In this document: piece after piece, positions 33,639 to 45,900 of the stretch
Position numbering within the stretch: the stretch's first letter is position 1
Layout: each line of letters opens with the position of its first letter
NCBI GenBank assembly: GCA_018340375.1
Contig: JAFFJZ010000144.1
Coordinates: forward strand, 16,881 to 80,880
Direction: 5' to 3'
DNA: 64,000 nt
Source: Gonatopus flavifemur
Taxonomy: Eukaryota > Arthropoda > Insecta > Hymenoptera > Dryinidae
Translations under genes and position numbers: made by a program
Notes under the pieces: model-generated
Databases searched by the model: none
What the model was told of the DNA's origin: nothing
Seen by the model: only the letters and a program-made list of their open reading frames with translations

Positions 33639-35620
33639 ATCTATGAGCCTGTGTGAAAATTGCAGTTCGGTTGACAGATGTGAGGTTAAATTTATCCCTG
33701 GTGAAAATCGAATGTCAGATTATGTCAGATTTAGTGTGATCTGACATAATATGACATATTGTTCCAAAAACCGGTCAGTTTTCGTCAGAATCCGACAAAT
33801 TCTGATCAAAATAGGCCATATGTCACAATCTGACCGGTTTTTGGAACAAATGTCAGAATCTGACATCTGATTTCCACCAGGGATGTGATCAAAAAATGGA
33901 TGAATTATTTTTGTGAAATGTGTGGTGGTTATTTCTTGAATAATGTGTATCAAAAAATCTGTTAGTAAGTGCAAAATGAATTAGTAAATCAGTCATAGCT
34001 GTTGTAACATGTCAAAAAATCGTAATTTGCTGATGTGGTGAAAATGAATCCTATCCAAATACACGACCATATCAACAACAACAATATCAATATCAATCAA
34101 TATCAATATTGATTTACATCAATATTCTTTGGAAAAAAAAAACTCACATTAAATTTCTCAAAACTCACATTTCTCAAGAAACTCACATTAATTTTGTAAT
34201 AATATGAGTCACGAAGAACTCATTTGATCAAAAATATTTCAAGCGAATGTTTAGAATGAATTTCAAAAAGCTTGAATTATTTACTTGAAGCGCGTTGGAT
34301 GATTTTACTCTTCGAATTGAAGAGTATTCTTGGAGTTGAAATTTTCAAATTTGAGAAAAAAGCCTTATGTTCTGAGTTGAATTTGTTGTTAGGGTGACGA
34401 TAAACTTGTAGAAAGAGTTTGAAAGTTGGGTGGGATCTATATTGATCAGGAAAGTCCAAATCGTGTGGCAAAAGTTAGAAAATCTGTCAACTTAGCTCAC
34501 GGCACATGGATATTCTATCAGCTTTTCTTCACTAAACGAAATCTAGGCAGGAGAAATGTATACAAATTCACTAAAATCAAGTTGGTACAGAGTAAGAGAG
34601 GACAGATATATTCATTGAATTTTATTGGTTATTATAAAAATGTTGATAAATAAGGAAAGGCTATAGAAGATCCAATGTGTCGTCTTTTAATATTTTTGTT
34701 CCAATAATGTTGTATCATGTTCCTCCAAATAAATGTTATTATATTTATGAAACAGGTTCAATACACATGTTTCCTCAACCTACTAGTGAAAAGATACAAA
34801 AATGCACACAATACAAAATCATTGAAACAAAAATATTGAGAGAGATAAATTGAGTCATACATTGAGTCATGAGCCTTTACTTATTTATCAACATTTTCAT
34901 AATAACCAATAAAATTCAATGAATATATCTGTCCTCTCTTACTCTGTACCAACTTGATTTTACTAAATTTTGATACATTTCTCCTACCTAGATTTCGTTT
35001 AGTGAAAAAAAGCTGATAGAATACCCACGTGCCGTAAGCTAAGTTGACAGATTTTCTAACTTTTGCCACACGATTTGGGCTTTCCTGATCAATATAGATT
35101 CCACCTGACATTCAAACTCTTCCCACAAGTTTATCATCACCCTAACAACGGATTCAACTCAGAAAATAAGGCTTTTTCCTCAAATTTGAAAATTTCAACA
35201 TGAAGAGTACTCCTCAATTTGAAAAGTAAAACCATCCGTCGAGCTGCAAGTGAATATTCCAAGGTTTTTGCAATTCATTTTGAACATTCTTTTGACATAT
35301 TTTTGATCAAATGAGTTCTTCATGACTCATATTTATTACAAAATCAATATGATCTCTGAGTTTCTGCCTAGAAGTACTGATGTAAGTATTTGAAGAAAAT
35401 TCATTTTCACTGCATCAACAAATTACGATTTTTTGACATGTTACAACAGCTATGACTGATTTACTAATTCATCTTGCACTTACTAACAGATTTTTTGATA
35501 CACATTATTCAAGAAATAAACCCCACACATTTCACAAAAATAATTCATCCATTTTTTGATCACATAAATTTAACCTCACATCTGTCAACCGAACTGCAAT
35601 TTTCACACAGGCTCATAGAT
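33639..35620. mobile_element. 1982-bp foldback element with TA duplication
   Basis: The left end ATCTATGAGCCTGTGTG and the right end CACACAGGCTCATAGAT are a perfect inverted pair with TA on both sides (33637-33638, 35621-35622). The arms continue for several hundred bases: GGTTGACAGATGTGAGG near the left answers CCTCACATCTGTCAACC near the right. Short frames in the arms (for example IYIDQESPNRVAKVRKSV) are mirrored and shared with 15902-17390; no known domain. Confidence 0.8.
33696..33882. mobile_element. 187-bp CCCTGGTG...CACCAGGG MITE with AT duplication
   Basis: It is inserted in the left arm of the foldback. The opposite arm (35565-35580) and the related copy at about 15935-15950 read TTTATGTGAT without a break, whereas here TTTAT is followed by CCCTGGTGAAAATCG, and TTTCCACCAGGG by ATGTGAT. 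AT is duplicated. The interior is itself a palindrome of TGTCAGA and GACCGGTTTTTGGAAC words. Confidence 0.9.
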
Positions 35621-35636
35621 TATTATATTCAACCGA

Positions 35637-35925
35637 CGGATGATTGAATCGGATGAACACGTCACTTGAAATGATCTTTTCTATTGCATCGCGTAGGTAC
35701 CGGTTTAGCTTAGGTCGTTAGGGCGTTAGGATAGTAAATCGCGCAACATTAGGTAGGAATTGGTTTAGGTAGGTTCGATTCTCCCCGAGGTTTCCAATAT
35801 TCTCTCCATCGCATTGAGCGCAAAGTGAACGTTGATGGTAATCTGCAAGTGTCTCTTCTGAAACATGATTTTGGCTCAGAATTCAATTTTTTATTTTCAA
35901 AAACATTTTGGGCCAAAGCATGCAT
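35637..35925 (+). mobile_element. tRNA-like SINE, copy 2
   Basis: Matches the minus strand of 4101-4395. A-box-like TAGCTTAGGTCG at about 35706 and B-box-like GGTTCGATTC at 35772-35781, the latter better preserved than in copy 1. It ends near AACATTTTGGGCCAAAG. No reverse transcriptase or LINE tail recognised. Confidence 0.6.
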
Positions 35926-37499
35926 ATTTTACCGAATAATCATTGTTGATGTATTATTATAACTTCACAATTTTTTTGGCATATAATTGCTGTCAAAAAC
36001 TTGTTGGTAATTGACTAGTATTTAGAGAGTAACTAAATAGTAACTGACCAGTATCTAGTGAATTCCACTAGCAAGTGCCTCATAACACACAGCGTTACAT
36101 TACGAATAATTACCTGGTGAGTTTTCCTCAAAAGGACCTCGTCAGGAGTAAAAAAAAACTCACGAGGCACTAGCCATTGACTAGGCTCATGTTCCAAAAC
36201 CTTACTCTCGTACTCTGGGGTATCGGTTTTCTCTGTTTTCCTGATGGATCGAAAAGAGTTACACTGATACTCTAGAGTACGAGGGCAAGGTTTTGGAACA
36301 TGAGCTAGGCGTAATTTCTACTTAGGAATGTCGCCTTACGGTCGTTTCCTCGTTTCCAATCCAAAATGAACTCTTTCCGATTACTTTCCGTGATTGTCAT
36401 CCATGCGCGTGATTTACATATTCATAGGACATTCAGTAAGCAGCTGATTCAATTGGAAATTGTAACAATATGAAAAACCATCGGGGAACCTAGAACTTAT
36501 ACGAAAGTCGTCGGTTGGTCGTTCCATAGTCGCTTTATATGTCCGCACTTGATTTGCGAATAATTAACCCTGAAGTGAATCTTCCAATAGGATTATGATG
36601 CGGTTACAGCCTTTCCTCAGTAAGATATAAACCACAAATTGTAAACGAGATCGCGATCAGATCAAAAAACGAAATCACCAGTGAATTTCCGAAAAAGTCA
36701 CCCTTTGGTCGTTTCAAGGTCGCTTTACGATCGTTTTATCGTTTCCAATCCAAAATGAACTCTTTCCGATTACTTCCCGTGATTGTCATCCATGCGCGTG
36801 ATTTACATCCCTGGTTAAAAGGTCAAATAGAAACCGATAAAAACCGATTCAAAATTAATCGGAATGAATAGGGTCAATTGGAGAGGCTCAACTACCGATT
36901 CAAGATGAATAGGAATTAATTGGAACGTGGTACATATAGGATTGAATCGAGGATTTACCGATAGAAAAATATTTGTTTTATTGGAATTAATATGACTTTC
37001 AGTGATCAATCGGTTTGTATGAGAGATATCTGATTGAGAATATGAAAATTTCTCCATTTCATGAGGCAAATGGTTTTTATCGGAAATTTCCATGACCTAA
37101 AGCTATTGGAACCGATCGTAAATGTTACGTAATGGGAAATTTAATCGGTTTCTATGAAGAATGTCCAATTCGATTAGAGTTCGTACAGATTTGATCGGTC
37201 TGTAGGTTTTAATCGGATTATTCCACTATCCGAATTCATGGGGAATAATAGGACCATTTACGGATCTGAAAATTGAATAGGATTGAATGAGAAATATCCA
37301 ATTCGAATTCAGAATTCCTTTCAGCGGATTAAATTATCGGTTTTTATCAGAATTTTCGGTGATTTCGGTCTATCGGAACCAATGGGAAAATTGTAAAACA
37401 TTCAAGACTTACTGGGTTTCTATCCAGAATATCCAATTCGATTTGAGTTTGTTTATTTTATTGGTCAATAGGTTTCAATTGGATTATTCGATCATCCCA

Positions 37500-37760
37500 C
37501 ACTGAAAAAAAGGTGAGTACAGACAACGGTGATATAGTTGATTCAACAGTAGAATACGATTTGATACATCCAACTGAATCTGACTGTTGCCTCAACTACA
37601 TGCACTGTTGACTCAACTACATGCAGTTGAATCAACCATCATGGTGTCAAGTCAACGATTATACTGTCAATCTGATCATATATTCGTTGACTTGACTATG
37701 ATATTCAGTTACCCTAACAACAAAATATAATTGATTTTCGATGAAATTTTTTTTTCAGTG
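37500..37760. mobile_element. CACTGAAAA MITE, copy 2
   Basis: Same position in element A as 512-772. It starts CACTGAAAAAAAGG and ends TTTTTTTTTCAGTG, flanked by CA on both sides. Confidence 0.6.
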
Positions 37761-38449
37761 CAATCTGAGGGAAATAAAAGGAATATTTACGGGATTGAAT
37801 ATTCAATCGCATTGAATGAGAAATGTCCAATCCAATTTCAGACTTTATTCCACCGCATTAGCCCTGGTTAAACAATCCGATAAGATCCGATAGAAACCGA
37901 TTCAGAATTAATCGGACTGCATAGGATCAATCGGAACAGTTCAATCCCTGATTCAAAATCAATAAGAGTTTATCGGAATCTCTCTTCTATAGGTTTCAAT
38001 CGGGGATTCACCAATTAGAAATCTGCATTTTATGGGAATTAATCAAACTTCACATAATCTATTGGTCTGTTGAAGAGATATCTGATTGGATGATTGGAAT
38101 TTTCTCCATTCCATCAGCAAACGGTTTTTATCGGAAGTTTCCACAATCTCAATCTATTGGAACCAATGGGAAAATTTGTGAAATTGAATGATGAATGGGT
38201 TTCTTAAGGGAGATTTCTGACTGCATTTGAGGATGTATCGATTTCATTGATCAATGGGTTTTAATTGGATTATTCCAACATTCAAATCTATTGAAAATAA
38301 TAGGCAAATTTACAGATTCTAAAGTCCTATAGGTATGTACCGGCAATAACCGATTCAGTTCTGAAATTTCTTTCATTTCATCAAATCATTGGTTTCTATC
38401 AGAATCCCTGGTGACCTCGATGTATTGGAACTAATGGGAAAGTTGCTGG

Positions 38450-39560
38450 AATAGGGAACTATGATCATAGAATACCAAGAGAATCCAATTAGAAAATGTT
38501 TCATTGGTATCAATCGGAATTTTTATCAGTGATGGAATATCCATTGGATCCCACTGAAAAATATGTTACTGGTACCAATTATAATTGTAATGATTAATAA
38601 AATGCCGATTAAATCAAATTAAAAAATATTGTGTTCGTACGAATTGGAATTTTTATTATTGATAAAATACCTATTGGATGCCATTGAAAAATATTTGACT
38701 GGTATCAATTAGAATCTTCATGATTAATAACATACCGATTGAATTCAATTGGAAAATATTGTATTGGCATCAATCAGAATTTTCATTGGTCATAAAATAC
38801 CAAGTGAATGCAATTACACAATATTTCATTGATATCAATCGGAATAATTATTATTGATAAAATATCAATTGGATCCCATTGAAAAATATTTGACTGGTAT
38901 CAATTGAAATTTTCATGATCGATGAAATACCGATTCAATCCAATCAAAAAATATTTTATTGGTATCCATCGGAATTTTTTATCAATCATAAAATACCCAT
39001 TGAATCTAACGAGAAAATATTTTCTTGGGATCAATTGGAATTTTTATGATTAATGACATACCCATTGAATTCTATTGAAAAATATTTCACTGATATCAAT
39101 TAGAATTTTAATGATCAATAAAATACCTATTTAATCAAATGAAAAATATTTTCTTGGTATCAATAGGAATTCTTATTATTGATAAAATACCTATTGGATG
39201 CCATTCAAAAATATTTGACTGGTATCAATTAGAATCTTCATAATTAATAACATACCGATTCAATCCAATTGAAAAATATTGTATTGGCGTCAATCGGAAT
39301 TTTCATTGATCATAAAATACCAAGTGAATCCAATTACACAATATTTCATTGATATCAATCGAAATTCTTATTATTGATAAAATACCTATTGGATCCCATT
39401 GGAAAATATTTGAGTCGTATCAATTAGAATTTTCATAATTGATAAAATACCGATTGAATCCAAATGAAGAAAATTGTATTGATATCAATCGGAATTTTTC
39501 ATCCATCATAAAATACCGATTGAATCAAATTGGAAAATATTCTCTACGTCTTCATTGGGA
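38450..39560. repeat. ~65-bp minisatellite, copy 2
   Basis: Same units as 1430-2870 but fewer of them, so the arrays have expanded or contracted since the copies separated. Confidence 0.85.
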
Positions 39561-39789
39561 TTTTTATTATTAATGAACTCCCATGCTCTCATTAAGACCG
39601 ATACAATCCCTCATATGTCCAATGAACTATTACCAATTGAATTTATTACTATAGGACACTCATCCATCACCATGTTAATAAGACATAAATGATCGTTTGA
39701 ATTTATTTCAGCAATAATTCGTCATACGTAATGATTGAATAAATGATATATGTGTTTGTTTAATTGATATAAAATGCGCGTATATAATG

Positions 39790-40165
39790 TATATAAACCG
39801 TTCGTTGGTTGGGTGACCAACCAATAAAATCCAATAAGAAAATCCCGATGCAGGAATCAATTCGTTCCGATAAATTGTTTTTATCGGATTTAATCGGATT
39901 TTTTCACCAGGGAAAATGTCGATTGAATCCAGTTAAAAATTATTTTATTGGTATCAATGGGGAATTTCCGATGCAGAAACTCAATCCATTCCGATGGAAT
40001 GTTTTTTTATCGGATTCAATCGGATTTCTTAACCAGGGGAAAGACCGATTCACTCCAATTCAAAATTATCTTATTGGTATCAATAGGAAATCTCCGATGC
40101 AGAAACTCAATTCATTCCGATAAAATTTTTTTTTTATCGGATTCAATCGGATTGTTTGACCAGGG
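39790..40165. repeat. Tandem terminal units of element A
   Basis: Three consecutive units of about 120-130 bp share TATTGGTATCAAT, TTTCCGATGCAG(A)AACTCAAT and TTTTATCGGATTCAATCGG. Each finishes with ACCAGGG (ending near 39912, 40038 and 40165). The outermost is followed by the AT duplication. Confidence 0.75.
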
Positions 40166-41877
40166 ATATTCATAGGACATTCAGTAAGCAGCTGATTCAA
40201 TTGGAAATTGTAACAATATGAAAAACCATCGGGGAACCTGAAACTTGTACGAAAGTCGTCGGTTGGTCGTTCCATAGTCGCTTTATATGTCCGCACTTGA
40301 TTTGCGAATAATTAACCCTGAGGTGAATCTTCCAATAGGATTATGATGCGGTTACAGCCTTTCTGAAGTAAGATATAAACCACAAATTGTAAACGAGATC
40401 GCGATCACATCAAAAAACGAAATCACCAGTGGATTTCCGAAAAAATCACCCTGTGGTCGTTTTAAGGTCGCTTCACGGTCATTTTCTCGTTTCCAATCCA
40501 AAATGAACTCTTTCCGATTACTTCCCGTGATTGTTATCCATGCGCGTGATTTACATATTCATAGGACATTCAGTAAGCAGCTGATTCAATTGGAAATTGT
40601 AACAATATGAAAAACCATCGGGAAACCTAAAACTTATACGAAAGTCGTCGGTTGGTCGTTCCATAGTCGCTTCATATGTCCGCACTTGATTTGCGAATAA
40701 TTAACCCTGAGGTGAATCTTCCAATGGGATTATGATGCGGTTACAGCTTTTCTGAAGTAAGATATGAACCACAAATTGTCAACAAGATCGCGATCAAATC
40801 ACAACACGAAAGTATCGGTGGATTTCAGAAAAAGTCACCCTTTGTTCGTTCAAGGTCGCTTTACGGTCGTTTTCTCGTTTCCAATCCAAAATGAACTCTT
40901 TCCGATTACTTCCCGTGATTGTTATCCATGCCCGTGATTTACATATTCATAGGACATTCAGTAAGCAGCTGATTCAATCTGAGATTGTAACAATATGAAA
41001 AACCATCGGGAAACCTAAAACTTATACGAAAGTCGTCGGTTGGTCGTTCCATAGTCGCTTCATATGTCCGCACTTGATTTGCGAATAATTAACCCTGAGG
41101 TGAATCTTCCAATAGGATTATGATGCGGTTACAGCCTTCCTGAAGTAGGATATAAACCACAAATTGTCAACGAGATCGGGATCAAATCAAAAAACGAAAG
41201 TATCAGTGAATTTCCGAAAAAGTCACCTTTTGGTCGTTTTAAGGTCGCTTTACGGTCGTTTCCTCGTTCCCAATCCAAAATGAACTCTTTATGAGTTTCT
41301 CACGGGATTAGTATCCTTCCGTTCAATTCACATATCAATAGCCCTCTCAGTGAACACATACTCATGCATTCTGAAATAACAATTATATGAAAGACAAATT
41401 CATTTGACCTGAACATTATGTGAAAGTCGTTTGTTAGTCGTTCCAGGGTCGTTTCGTCGCAGTGATGCCAGATTCGGCCGACCCACTCGGTTTACCCTCT
41501 CCATCGACCCCACGCACACAACGAAACCTTCATCCATGTGTTCGAAGTCATTCGTTTCACTTCGCGTAGGCTCGGACAAACGAGAGAGAACTAATTATCC
41601 GTCGATCTTTGTTCTCTCTCGTTGTCCTACAATCGGCCAACTCCGTGCATGATCGGGAAAAGTTTAAAGCCCATGCGGTCGAATCACAGAAAAGTCTTAC
41701 TGCTCTTTCTTTGCCAGGCAATGATTTTATTATAATCAGTATCGAACTAACTTACCCGGCGCCCCGGCTGAGAATTGCCTGGGGCCCTTCGATATTTTTT
41801 TTTGTTTTTTTTTGTTTGACAATTAAGAAGCTAGTTCGATGCTGATTATGAAATGAAATTGATGATATGCGCTCAGA

Positions 41878-42362
41878 TACTGAGAAGGTATACATATTAC
41901 GTTTATGAACTACAGTAACTATGTAAAATGAGAAATCATGCATAGAATAATAACATATTAATTTCTACAGGAATTAAAAATAGTTTCAACACTATGCACT
42001 AATACTAAAAAAAAATTGACTGATATTTAATTTAATTCAATTGAACATAATTAAATATCTATATTTTGTCATGAATCACATGTATCAATATTTTTATTGG
42101 ATTCAAAATTTTCATCATAATTGATATTGTGATTCATGACAAAATATAGATATTTAATTATATTCGATTGAATTGAATTAAATATCAGTCAATTTTTTTT
42201 TAGTATTATTGATTTTGACGAACAATAAATTTTTATGCATAGTATTGAAACTATTTTTAATTCCTGTAGAAATCAATATGTTATTATTCTATGCATGATT
42301 TCTCATTTTACATAGTTACTGTAGTTCATAAACGTAATATGTATACCTTTTCAACATCTGAG
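41878..42362. repeat. Palindrome within the left arm
   Basis: CTGAGAAGGTATACATATTACG to the left is answered by CGTAATATGTATACCTTTTCA to the right (shown here only in part: GGTATACATATTACG). The arms continue through AGAAATCATGCATAG and AAATATCTATATTTTGTC toward the centre near 42105. Its mirror is at about 61700-62180. Confidence 0.75.
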
Positions 42363-42425
42363 CTCATAGCTTAGTGGCAGAGGCAACGGCTTTCGCGCAG
42401 GAGCGGCCGGGTTCGATTCTGCTCA
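42359..42425 (+). ncRNA. tRNA-like sequence in left arm
   Basis: A-box-like TAGCTTAGTGG (42367-42377) and B-box-like GGTTCGATTC (42410-42419) have near-tRNA spacing, and TGAGC/GCTCA at the edges could form a 5-bp acceptor stem. The anticodon and T stems do not pair properly, so a tRNA pseudogene or SINE head is more likely than a working tRNA. The mirror copy is on the minus strand at 61627-61693. Confidence 0.45.
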
Positions 42426-42766
42426 ATTGACTCACTACCTTTGTTTTTGTTTCAAAATCAATCATGAAAAAATTGATTTGTTTCCTCAATGAGAGAGGAA
42501 CAACCCTAATGAATGCATCAATATTTTTACTACCATTGCATGTATATTTTGAAAAATCGAAATGAATATTTTTATCATGTGATGATTGTTTTTCTTTCAG
42601 AATAGGATTCATGGTATCGTCTACACATATAAATTTATATGTTGTTGGTCGATCAATCTTATTTTCGATTTTGGCTCCCGTAGGTTTTTAGAAATAGAAA
42701 GATTTTCATTTCAGGTCGATTTGTAAATTGTACACGGAAGAAAATGATGTTGTTGATATTTTGACA

Positions 42767-42975
42767 CACTAACAGAAAGGATCTCTTGAAACAAGAAAAT
42801 TTTTCTTGCCGCTGTGACAAAACTCATTTTTTTCTTGTGCCCAGAAAATCTCTTCTGAAATCAAAACCAATTTTTCTTGATTCAAGTAAAATTTTCTAGG
42901 CTCAAGAAAGAAAAATGAGTTTTGTCCCAGCGGCAAGAAAAATTTTCTCATTTCACGAGAACCTTTCTGTGAGTG
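42767..42975. mobile_element. CACTNACAGAAAGG foldback MITE, copy 2
   Basis: It begins CACTAACAGAAAGGATC and ends CCTTTCTGTGAGTG, with the same palindromic arms as 7699-7922. Confidence 0.75.
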
Positions 42976-42988
42976 CAACGAAAAATTA

Positions 42989-45900
42989 CACAGGCCTGCG
43001 AAATTTGACTTTTTTCCCCTCAAACAATAATATCTTTTTCCGAAGCATTTTGATCCGCTGAATCCGAATCTGGCTGCAGAATTGCTCTATCACGTCAGGT
43101 TTTGAGATATTTCGACCTAAAATGTGAAAAACACTGTTTTCGACATATTTGGGGTTACGTAAAGTCGAAGGGTAATTTTTTCTCAAAACCAATACATGCA
43201 CCTCAAAGTATAAGTCCTCCTCTTCCAAATGCCGTTGAGTTTGCTCAGCTCCCTTGCGTTTTCAGTGCGATACGACCGTTTGAAAATTGTGTCTCCACCT
43301 ATTTATTGAGTACATGAGCGCACAAATTTAAAATTGTCGTATCTCAATGAAAAAAAAAGATATTTCAGCAAACTCAACGGCATTTGGAAGAGGATGACTG
43401 ATACTTTGAGGTGCATCTATTGGTTTTGTGAAAAAAATTACCTTTCGACTTTACGGAACCTCAAATATGACAAAAACAGTGTTTTCCACATTTTTAGGTC
43501 GGAATATCCCAAATACCTGACGTGATATAGCAATTCTGGAGCCATATGCGGATTCAGCGCACCAAAATGCTTCAGAAAAATGTTGAATGAATGAAGGGGA
43601 TTGACTTTGGATTGTATTCTACATGAAACATCTTGAGTAGGCCAGGCGCATCACAACGATACGCTAAATTTTTTTCTTGAGCGAAATACGGTAGAAAATG
43701 CTTATAGCATATCACATAAATATATATTTATGCAATATGCTACACTATTATAATCGGACGCCTACAAAATTCTCGCGCCGGGCGGTAATATCCTTCGAGC
43801 CAGCACTGCTGAGATCGTAGATTGTTTGTTGCTATGTTCAGACATTATTCCACTAATTCACTCGGAATGTACTGATTGTTGTTCTAATTTTTTCCTCCGT
43901 GTACAAGTATCGAGTGTCCAGTAATTGTTGTGAATTTCGTGTATTTAAAAAAGTTTCACAAATGGCTTCTCGAAAATGTATCAATGCTCCAGATAACTTC
44001 TGCTACATATGTGGAAATTATGTAATAAAGAGACAGCAACAAATAATTTCTAAATGTATTGAAGAACTATACGATAGCTATTTCAAAATCAACATAAAAA
44101 ACCAAGACAAACAATGGGCGCCTCATAAAGTGTGTTCGACATGTGTACGTGAACTTCGGAAATGGTCAAGAGGAGAAAAACATTGTTTTGTTTACAGACT
44201 CAATGATTTGGATGGAACCGCAAAATCATATCAACGATTGTTACTTCTGCTGTTCAAACATAAAAGGATTTAATTCTAAAAATAAAGCAGCGATAAGTTA
44301 TCCTGATATTCGTTCTGTGATTTTACCTACGTATAAAGATCCTGATAGCAAAGAGTTATGCCATCCTGCCCAACCATTTTCATCTGATCCTAGTTTATTT
44401 CAAGAGGCTATAATGAATACTTCAGATCCTGACGATGAATATTACGAGTGCAACGAAACACCACCACTGTTTTCTCAAAGTGAATTGAATGATTTGACAA
44501 GAGATCTTAATCTTCCGAAAGATGCTGCGGAATTACTCGGTTCCAGATTGAAAGAAAAAACATGCTGGATCGTACAACGAACTTTTATTGGTATAGAAAT
44601 AGAGAGAAGGATTTTCTACCGTATTTTGCTCAAGAAAAAATTTAGTGTATTGTTGTGATGTGCCTGGCCTACTCAAAATGTTTGATGTAGAATACAATCC
44701 AAATGATTGGAGACTTTTTATAGATTCTTAGAAACGGAGCCTCAAAGTAGTATTGTTACATAATGGTAATAAATTTGCTTCTTTGCCTATTGGACATTCT
44801 ACTCATTTGAAAGAATGTTATGAAAATTTGGATTTCGTCCTCAAAAAATAAATTACTCCAATCATAACTGGACTATATGTGGTGATCTCAAAATATTAAC
44901 TATGTTGCTTGGTCAACAAGGAGGGTATACAAAATACCCTGTTTTCTATGTGAATGGGATAGTAGGAATAGAGCACGACATTGGATCCAGAAAGATTGGC
45001 CACAGAGAGCATCATTGAACCCTGGAAGTAAAAATGTTGTACACGAAACACTAGTTGACCGCTCCAAAATTCTGCTACCTCCGCTTCATATCAAATTAGG
45101 CATTATGAAGCAATTCGTAAAGGCATTGCCTAAAGATGGTCTTTGTTTCATATATTTATGTGATAAATTCAAGCATTTATCGGATGCGAAGATAAAAGAA
45201 GGCGTTTTTGTTGGTCCAGACATAAGGAAATTGATGCAAGATCCTGACTTTGAAAAAACTATGAATAAAACCGAGAAGCTCGCTTGGAAGTCATTTAAGG
45301 AAGTCGTACAACATTTTTTAGGGAACAGAAAAAGCCCTGATTATGAAAATATAGTCAACAGCATGCTTAACAATTCCAAAACCCTGGGTTGTAATATGAG
45401 TATAAAACTCCATTATTTGCATTCCCATATTGACTTTTTCCCCGAGAATCTTGGTGCTGTCAGTGAAGAGCAAGGGGAGAGATTTCATCAAGACCTTAAG
45501 GTTATGGAGACCAGATATCAAGGAAGGTGGGACGTTAGAATGATGGCTGACTATTGCTGGATGTTAAAGAGAGATGAACCGAATCATGAGTACAACAGAA
45601 AGAGATCAAACAGAAGTTTTGAAGAAACTAGAAAAAGATATCATAAGTCCTTTTGATTTATCTAGTATCTTAGGTCTTGTTTGAAACCAGTGCAGCCCCA
45701 TGTCTGAATTTTATATAAAACGTATATATTTTTCGTTCATACAAATTGTTTAAAAAACTGTAAATATTCATATCTCACATAAAAATGAATCTCGATGTGC
45801 TGTAAAAAAACTGGCGTTATATTTTAGTTCCACAATCTGAATACCTGGAAAGGAACCATTATTGTTCGAAGGGAAAATAAAAACTTATATTCCGCAGGTC

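Larger units (their letters stand above)
33387..36326. mobile_element. CCCAAGTAG...CTACTTAGG element with AA duplication
   Basis: It is inserted in the outer foldback. Intact subrepeats read GTCGTTTCAAGGTCGC. Here GATCGTTTCAA is followed by CCCAAGTAGAAATC, and AATTTCTACTTAGG is followed by AATGTCGCC, so AA is duplicated (33385-33386, 36327-36328). Its own sequence is rich in CTAG words (33390-33600 and 36000-36320). It encloses a 1982-bp foldback element and a SINE. Confidence 0.75.
36809..40165. mobile_element. Element A, complete copy (3357 bp) with AT duplication
   Basis: It is inserted in a CGAC subrepeat. Intact subrepeats read GATTTACATATTCATAGG (for example at 40547-40564). Here GATTTACAT is followed by CCCTGGTTAAAAGG, and GTTTGACCAGGG is followed by ATATTCATAGG, giving AT at 36807-36808 and 40166-40167. 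The content matches 1-3441. It ends with about three tandem ~125-bp terminal units, two closing with CCAGGG and the last being the true terminus. Noncoding. Confidence 0.88.

Noticed and set aside
33639..35620. IDQESPNRVAKVRKSV frames as a transposase fragment
   Set aside because: They occur on opposite strands of a foldback in several copies, are under 80 codons, and match no family I know; arm symmetry explains their recurrence.
42359..42425. A functional tRNA gene
   Set aside because: A and B boxes are good, but the anticodon and T stems do not pair and no clear anticodon can be assigned.
41752..42612. Short frames at 41752-41943 and 42364-42612 repeated exactly in the other arm (62105-62296, 61441-61689), suggesting conserved small proteins
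   Set aside because: The identity follows from the near-identity of the arms as DNA. The frames cross a palindrome or the tRNA-like sequence and have no domain.
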